DNA of 11,147 nucleotides. It comes from Oxalobacteraceae bacterium UBA5157. GTDB lineage: Bacteria; Pseudomonadota; Gammaproteobacteria; Burkholderiales; Burkholderiaceae_D. This document shows positions 7,063 through 11,147 of this stretch, piece after piece. The notes beneath the pieces were generated by a model. The model ran no database searches and had not been told where the DNA came from. It saw nothing but the letters and a program-made list of their open reading frames with translations. The position numbers were made by a program, and so were the translations under genes. The number at the start of each line of letters is the position of its first letter. Within the stretch, counting starts at the first letter, position 1. The DNA lies in contig DHXL01000308.1 in NCBI GenBank assembly GCA_002415335.1, positions 1,906 to 13,052 on the forward strand. Reading direction: 5' to 3'.

Positions 7063-7985
7063 TCACCAGCCGTCATGCGCATCGCCGTTTGGCCCGACAT
7101 ACCGCTTAAAGCGTTCGACAAGGAAGTTGACAAAAGCGCTGACCTTCGCGGACAGATTCAAACGCTCAGGGTAGACCGCAAAGATATCCGCGCCTGGCAG
7201 AGACCAATCCGCCAACACGGGACTTAAGCGACCAGAACGAAGATACGGCGCAGCATCCCATTCCGAGCGCATGATGATTCCATGCCCGTCCAATGCCCAT
7301 CCCAACGCAGCTTCCCCATCATTCGTACTCAGGGCGCCACGTACCTTGACAGTCTCCTTCTTGTGCCCGCTGCTCAAGTGCCAAATTCCGTAAGCAGCGT
7401 CATTTTCCCTGATGACGATGCAGTCGTGGCCTTGTAGATCATGGGGACGCGATGGCGCTCCAGCCTTTCCGAGATAGACTGGAGCCGCGCATAACACACG
7501 TCGATTTGACGCAATCTTACGGGCCGTCATCCGCGCATCGGGCAGTTCGCCGATGCGCACACCGACATCGAAGGCCATGTCGGCCAGATTCATGGGACGC
7601 TCGGTCATTTGCAATTGCACCTCGACTTCCGGGTATTGCTTCGCAAAGTCAGACACGGCGGGGGCAATGTGCTTCCTGCCGAAGCCGAATGTTGCATTCA
7701 CCCGCAACAGGCCTTTGGGAATTGCCCTGCTACTGGCCACCGTGAGCTCAAGTTCTTCGATGTCGGCAAGGATGCGCGCGCCATTTGTCAAGTACACCTC
7801 ACCCTCATGTGTGAGGCTCATCCTTCTGGTCGTGCGGTTCAGCAGGCGCACGCCCAGCTTTTTTCCACGGACGAAAGGCGCTTGGTTACCACGGGCGGCG
7901 TGACGCCGAGCTCGCGGGCGACAGCTGCGAGGCTGCCCTGCTTGAGTAAAAGCGAAAAAAATGCCAAATCAGAAACAGCATCCAT
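7063..7985 (-). pseudogene. LysR-type transcriptional regulator, frameshifted near codon 42
   Basis: LysR regulators bind DNA through an N-terminal winged helix-turn-helix and sense small molecules with a C-terminal periplasmic-binding-like domain. Translation from the ATG at 7985 gives MDAVSDLAFFSLLLKQGSLA, then AVARELGVTPPVVTKRLSSVE, a textbook LysR HTH. The frame then shifts at a run of six A (T run 7859-7864 on the plus strand) and stops at a TGA at 7841-7839 after 48 codons. The other frame continues KLGVRLLNRTTRRMSLTHEG and the entire effector domain to the TGA at 7065-7063. Adding one A would restore a 307-residue protein, the normal length. As written, only a 262-residue HTH-less piece could start at the GTG at 7851. 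So this is a pseudogene, a homopolymer sequencing error, or less likely a slippage-expressed gene. The A-run downstream is in full register, so decay is recent or absent. It is divergent from the dehalogenase operon with 91 bp between, the usual layout for a LysR regulator and its target. Confidence 0.9.
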
Positions 7986-8008
7986 TCTTAACCTAAAAGA
8001 AATAATAC

Positions 8009-8052
8009 ATTTACAAATAACAAATTATATGCTTTCTGACTAGCGATACAAT
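8009..8052 (+). promoter_or_regulatory. Candidate LysR-type binding site and -10 element upstream of the dehalogenase operon
   Basis: The 91-bp divergent region is strongly AT-rich. ATTT-N9-AAAT at 8009-8025 is an interrupted palindrome of the T-N11-A class (T8012, A8024) bound by LysR proteins. A TACAAT at 8047-8052 is a plausible -10 for the operon, with no good -35, as is common for activator-dependent promoters. Function is inferred from arrangement and sequence likeness only. Confidence 0.35.
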
Positions 8053-8064
8053 ATTTGCTAACCT

Positions 8065-8072
8065 AGGAGGTG
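8065..8072 (+). promoter_or_regulatory. Strong ribosome binding site of the dehalogenase gene
   Basis: AGGAGGTG is a complete complement of the 16S rRNA anti-Shine-Dalgarno core and lies four bases before the ATG at 8077. It fixes that start and predicts efficient translation of the first gene of the operon, more than for most genes in this window. Confidence 0.85.
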
Positions 8073-8076
8073 TCAG

Positions 8077-8955
8077 ATGTTTCCAAATTTTGAACGGCGC
8101 ACGGTAGCCGTCGATGGCATTCAGATCAACTATGTCAAGGGCGGTGAGGGGCCTGCCCTTTTGTTGTTGCACGGGCATCCGCAAACCCACGTCATCTGGC
8201 ACAAGGTCTGCACCGAACTGGCCCGGCATTTCACCGTGATAGCCGCCGACCTGCGCGGCTATGGAGATAGCGCAAAACCAATCGGTCTTAGCGATCACAG
8301 CAATTATTCGAAACGGACCATGGCGAACGACCAGGTCGGTCTGATGCAACAGCTCGGTTTCGAGCAGTTTTCCGTCATGGCCCACGACCGCGGCGCGCGC
8401 GTTGCGTATCGCATGGCCTTCGACCATCCCGAGCGCGTGCGCAAATTGGTCACGCTCGATATCGCACCGACACTGGCTATGTATGAAAAGACCAGCATGG
8501 AGTTTGCGATGGCGTATTACCACTGGTTCTTTCTTATCCGCCCCGCTCCGTTCCCTGAAACACTGATCAATTCCCATCCAGAGGATTACCTGAAACACAC
8601 GATTGGCGGTCGCAGCGCGGGCCTGGCACCTTTTACCGAAGAGGCCTACGCCGAATATCTGCGTTGCATCAAAGACCCGGCGACCATCCATGGCATCTGC
8701 GAAGACTATCGGGCCAGTGCGAGCATCGATCTGGAGCATGAGCGGGCCGACCGCGACGCTGGCAACAAAATCGGATGCGAAGTCCTGGCGCTGTGGGGCG
8801 CCCATGGCGCCGTCGGGAAATGTTTTGATCCCCTCGCCGAATGGCAGCAGATTGCGCACACGGTGAGCGGCAAGGCGCTTGACTGTGGCCACTATATCCC
8901 CGAAGAGGCGCCGCAAGCATTGCTCGCTGAAGTCATGCCCTTCCTCACCGCTTGA
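8077..8955 (+). CDS. Haloacetate (fluoroacetate) dehalogenase-like alpha/beta hydrolase
   Basis: The 292-residue protein matches the fluoroacetate/haloacetate dehalogenase family (DehH1/FAcD), cytosolic enzymes that turn fluoroacetate into glycolate plus fluoride through an aspartyl ester. The N-terminus MFPNFERRTVAVDG resembles the Burkholderia FA1 enzyme and the numbering almost coincides. Visible catalytic residues are nucleophile Asp104 and carboxylate-binding Arg105 and Arg108 (HDRGARVAYR), acid Asp128 (TLDIAPT), the halide pocket His149 and Trp150 (YYHWFF) with Tyr211 (CEDYRA), and His272 (CGHYIPEEAP). One difference is His34 in HGHPQTHVIW, where the characterised enzymes have Phe in HGFPQ beside the oxyanion hole. 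The gene has a strong ribosome site, is divergent from a broken LysR gene, and is followed after 23 bp by the LeuC-LeuD fusion, so the two form an operon. Family membership is firm; that fluoroacetate is the real substrate is inferred, and chloroacetate, other 2-halo acids or an ester are alternatives. Confidence 0.9.
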   Translation: MFPNFERRTVAVDGIQINYVKGGEGPALLLLHGHPQTHVIWHKVCTELARHFTVIAADLRGYGDSAKPIGLSDHSNYSKRTMANDQVGLMQQLGFEQFSVMAHDRGARVAYRMAFDHPERVRKLVTLDIAPTLAMYEKTSMEFAMAYYHWFFLIRPAPFPETLINSHPEDYLKHTIGGRSAGLAPFTEEAYAEYLRCIKDPATIHGICEDYRASASIDLEHERADRDAGNKIGCEVLALWGAHGAVGKCFDPLAEWQQIAHTVSGKALDCGHYIPEEAPQALLAEVMPFLTA

Positions 8956-8978
8956 TCGATTCCAGAAAGGCGTCACCG

Positions 8979-11021
8979 ATGCCACGTCGCTCCTTATACA
9001 GAAAACTGGTAGATTCCCATACCGTTGCGCACGTCGACGAACAGCATGTGCTGCTGTACGCCGATCTGCACATCATGAATGAATACACCAGTCCGCAGGC
9101 CTTCACTGGCCTCCGTGAACAGAACCGCAAGGTCTTGCGGCCGGCCCAGCAACTGGCAGTGGTCTCCCACATCATTCCAACCCACCCCGTCAGTGTGCAG
9201 CAACGGGTGATCAGCGACCCGGCCTCCGCGTTGCAAGCGAGTAATCTGAAACGTAATTGCAAGGAGTTTGGCATCCAGCTGTTCGACACCGCCGACCCCT
9301 TGCAAGGCATCGAACATATCATTGCACCGGAACACGGCATGATCCGTCCCGGCATGGTCGTTTTGTGCGGCGATAGCCATACCACGACCTACGGGGCGCT
9401 CTGTGCCCTGGGGTTCGGGGTTGGCACGTCCGAAGTCGAGCATATTCTCGCCACGCAAACCCTGGTCTACCGGCTCGCCAAGGACATGCGCATTCGTGTC
9501 GAGGGCCGTTTGTCAACAGGCACTTCGGTCAAGGACTTGATCCTTTTCATCATCAGCAAGATTGGTGCGCAGGGCGCGCGCGGCTATGCGGTCGAATTTG
9601 CCGGCGCGGTGATCCGCGGCCTGTCGGCGGAGGCCAGGATGACCCTATGCAATATGGCGGTCGAGGCGGGCGCTAGGGCAGCGTTGATTGCTCCGGACGA
9701 CACGACCAGAGAATATGTGTCGAAGCGGGTGACCGGCCTGATGGGCGCCGAACTGGCGCAGGCTGTACTCAGCTGGCGGGAATTATATTCCGACGACGAT
9801 GCGCAATTCGATCTTGAGTACGCTTTTGATGCGGACGATGTCGCCCCATATGTGACATGGGGCACCAGTCCCGACCAGGCAATGCCGATCACCGGCCTGA
9901 TTCCGGATCCGGATGCCGAATCCGATCTTCATGCCAAAGGCACGATCACCCATGCGCTGAAATACATGGGCCTGCCTGCCGCGACACCTCTCGCAGGCGT
10001 GCGTATCGACCGCGTTTTCATCGGCTCCTGCACCAATGGACGCATCGAGGATCTCCGGATTGCTGCGGCAATCGTCAAAGGACGAACAGTTGCGGCTGCG
10101 GTGCGGGCGATGGTGGTGCCTGGTTCCGGGGCGGTGCGGCGCCAGGCCGAGGAAGAAGGCTTGGCGCAAGTGTTCATGGACGCCGGGTTCGAGTGGCGCC
10201 AGCCCGGCTGCTCGATGTGCCTCGCAATGAACGACGATGTGCTGGAACCCGAAGAACGTTGCGCCTCCACCACCAACCGCAATTTCGAAGGGCGCCAGGG
10301 CCGAGGCGGAAGGACCCACTTGATGAGCCCCGCGATGGCCGCGGCGGCCGCGATCACCGGCTGCATTACCGACGTGCGCAAACTGGAGAAAACCATGCGT
10401 GACATACGTGTTATCGAAGGCATTGCAGCGCCGCTGCCGATCGACAATCTCGACACCGACCAGATCATGCCCAAGCAGTTCCTGAGAATCATTACGAAGG
10501 ATGGCCTGGATAAGGGAGCCCTTTACGACCTCCGCTTCGCGCCGGACGGCACTCCCAAATCCGATTTCATCTTGAACCAGGCAGAGTATCGCAACGCCAA
10601 AATCCTTGTTGCGGGTCCCAATTTCGGTTGCGGATCAAGCAGGGAACATGCGGTTTGGGGCTTGCAGCAGCTTGGTATCGAAGCCGTGATTGCACCGAGC
10701 TTCGGTGAAATCTTCTTTGGAAACGCGCTAAACAACCGACTTCTCCTGATCGTACTGGAGCAAAAGCAAGTTGATTCGCTGCTCAAGGAAATATCTTCTC
10801 TTGCGGGCAATCGCCTGAGCATTGACCTTGAAAAAATGGAAGTGCATAGCGCGGATGGCCATTCCTACCCATTTTCCCTTGGCACGCGTCACAAGCAGAT
10901 GATTGTTGAGGGCCTGGATATGATCGGCGCAACGATGCGTCTGATGGAAGAGATTGAGGTCTTTGAGGAAGGACATTTTTCCCGCAATCCGTGGATGCAA
11001 GTGCTGCAAAGAACACTGTAG
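8979..11021 (+). CDS. Fused LeuC-LeuD-type hydro-lyase (3-isopropylmalate dehydratase-like, aconitase superfamily)
   Basis: The 680-residue protein joins a full LeuC-like [4Fe-4S] catalytic subunit (1-472; E. coli LeuC has 466) to a full LeuD-like swivel subunit (473-680; E. coli LeuD has 201). Such enzymes shift a hydroxyl by dehydration and rehydration of 2- or 3-hydroxy acids. The large part has CGDSHTTTYGALCALGFG, SEVEHILATQTL, the cluster cysteines Cys351 (IGSCTNGRIEDL), Cys411 and Cys414 (PGCSMCL), and NRNFEGRQGRGGRTH. The small part has NLDTDQIMPKQFL, FGCGSSREHAVWGL (Arg555 region) and APSFGEIFFGN. Bacterial isopropylmalate dehydratases are normally two separate proteins. Here the junction is only a few residues and keeps a ribosome site and ATG in frame. 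Two active-site positions differ from ordinary LeuC: Asn34 for His and Ser63 for the Asp of the DHN motif. The start at 8979 is supported by AGAAAGG about eight bases upstream; the frame also opens at a TTG at 8952 overlapping the hydrolase stop. Partnership with the dehalogenase suggests a catabolic or detoxifying role; leucine biosynthesis is less likely because no leuB or leuA is adjacent. Confidence 0.92.
   Translation: MPRRSLYRKLVDSHTVAHVDEQHVLLYADLHIMNEYTSPQAFTGLREQNRKVLRPAQQLAVVSHIIPTHPVSVQQRVISDPASALQASNLKRNCKEFGIQLFDTADPLQGIEHIIAPEHGMIRPGMVVLCGDSHTTTYGALCALGFGVGTSEVEHILATQTLVYRLAKDMRIRVEGRLSTGTSVKDLILFIISKIGAQGARGYAVEFAGAVIRGLSAEARMTLCNMAVEAGARAALIAPDDTTREYVSKRVTGLMGAELAQAVLSWRELYSDDDAQFDLEYAFDADDVAPYVTWGTSPDQAMPITGLIPDPDAESDLHAKGTITHALKYMGLPAATPLAGVRIDRVFIGSCTNGRIEDLRIAAAIVKGRTVAAAVRAMVVPGSGAVRRQAEEEGLAQVFMDAGFEWRQPGCSMCLAMNDDVLEPEERCASTTNRNFEGRQGRGGRTHLMSPAMAAAAAITGCITDVRKLEKTMRDIRVIEGIAAPLPIDNLDTDQIMPKQFLRIITKDGLDKGALYDLRFAPDGTPKSDFILNQAEYRNAKILVAGPNFGCGSSREHAVWGLQQLGIEAVIAPSFGEIFFGNALNNRLLLIVLEQKQVDSLLKEISSLAGNRLSIDLEKMEVHSADGHSYPFSLGTRHKQMIVEGLDMIGATMRLMEEIEVFEEGHFSRNPWMQVLQRTL
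10385..10397 (+). promoter_or_regulatory. Internal Shine-Dalgarno and ATG at the LeuC/LeuD fusion junction
   Basis: GGAG at 10385-10388 lies six bases before an in-frame ATG at 10395, exactly where a free-standing LeuD would begin (MRDIRVIEGIAAPLPIDNLDTD). This looks like the old start signal of the small-subunit gene, kept after its upstream neighbour lost its stop codon. It could still allow separate synthesis of a 208-residue small subunit in addition to the fusion. The signal is visible; its use is inference. Confidence 0.6.
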
Positions 11022-11147
11022 CCGGGCGCGGTACAGACTTTATTACTTTACGCATGAACTGATACAGACTTTATTGCTAACGATCATTGCCGATGGCCAC
11101 ACTTCTCCGTACCGGACCCACGCCCACATGTGCGTTAGCGCACAGAC
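11022..11147. repeat. Noncoding right edge with a duplicated 13-bp motif and a hairpin
   Basis: After the operon stop there is no supported gene. TACAGACTTTATT occurs twice, at 11032-11044 and 11063-11075, with a 31-bp period. A perfect 6-bp stem with a 4-nt loop, TGTGCG-TTAG-CGCACA, lies at 11129-11144 and is followed by GAC, so ACAGAC appears a third time at 11142-11147. Repeated short motifs of this kind occur at the ends of some insertion sequences and transposons. No T-run follows a GC-rich stem, so I do not call a terminator. Confidence 0.6.

Noticed and set aside
7839..7985. IS-type programmed -1 frameshift at the A6G run of the LysR gene
   Set aside because: The A AAA AAG heptamer is not in the register of classical slippery sites here, and LysR genes are not known to use programmed frameshifting; deletion or sequencing error is simpler.
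8952..8978. TTG start of the fused hydro-lyase overlapping the hydrolase stop
   Set aside because: The ATG at 8979 has an AGAAAGG at proper distance and matches the usual LeuC N-terminus.
8011..8985. Long minus-strand open frame of 324 codons
   Set aside because: It lies opposite the dehalogenase gene and is explained by codon bias of that gene; no motifs are visible.

Overview
The window looks like a chromosomal segment of a betaproteobacterium, most likely Burkholderiales and perhaps Oxalobacteraceae. That is inferred from moderately high GC coding sequence, a DUF2917 gene (a family I know mainly from Betaproteobacteria), a divergent MocR-type regulator and the overall protein flavour. No rRNA, tRNA, CRISPR array or complete insertion sequence is visible.

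Left part (1-3903). The 5' two-thirds of putA runs off the left edge on the minus strand, with an intact proline dehydrogenase domain and the beginning of the aldehyde dehydrogenase domain, but no N-terminal ribbon-helix-helix DNA-binding domain. Upstream of it is an AT-rich intergenic stretch and a clear rho-independent terminator. That terminator ends a minus-strand gene for a periplasmic amino-acid-binding protein of the LivJ/LivK type, which has no permease or ATPase genes beside it.

Middle (3904-6958). A plus-strand cation diffusion facilitator with a His-rich N-terminus is convergent with a minus-strand MocR/GntR-aminotransferase regulator. The regulator is divergent from a small DUF2917 gene, and the shared intergenic region holds palindromic candidate operators. 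A roughly 100-bp stretch after the DUF2917 gene has coding character in one minus frame but no intact gene.

Right part (7063-11147). This is the most interesting block. A LysR-type regulator gene on the minus strand is broken by a one-base deletion in a run of six A. It is divergent from a tight two-gene plus-strand operon. The first gene encodes an alpha/beta hydrolase carrying the full catalytic set of fluoroacetate/haloacetate dehalogenase. The second, 23 bp downstream, encodes a 680-residue fusion of a LeuC-like large subunit and a LeuD-like small subunit (aconitase superfamily). The fusion junction keeps an in-frame ribosome-binding site and ATG, and two active-site positions differ from canonical LeuC. 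Fluoroacetate poisons cells by becoming fluorocitrate, an aconitase inhibitor, so a dehalogenase cotranscribed with a divergent aconitase-family enzyme suggests a halo-acid detoxification or catabolic module. This remains a hypothesis; a role in breaking down some other 2-substituted acid is equally open. The last 126 bp hold a duplicated 13-bp motif and a hairpin, possibly the end of a mobile element lying outside the window.
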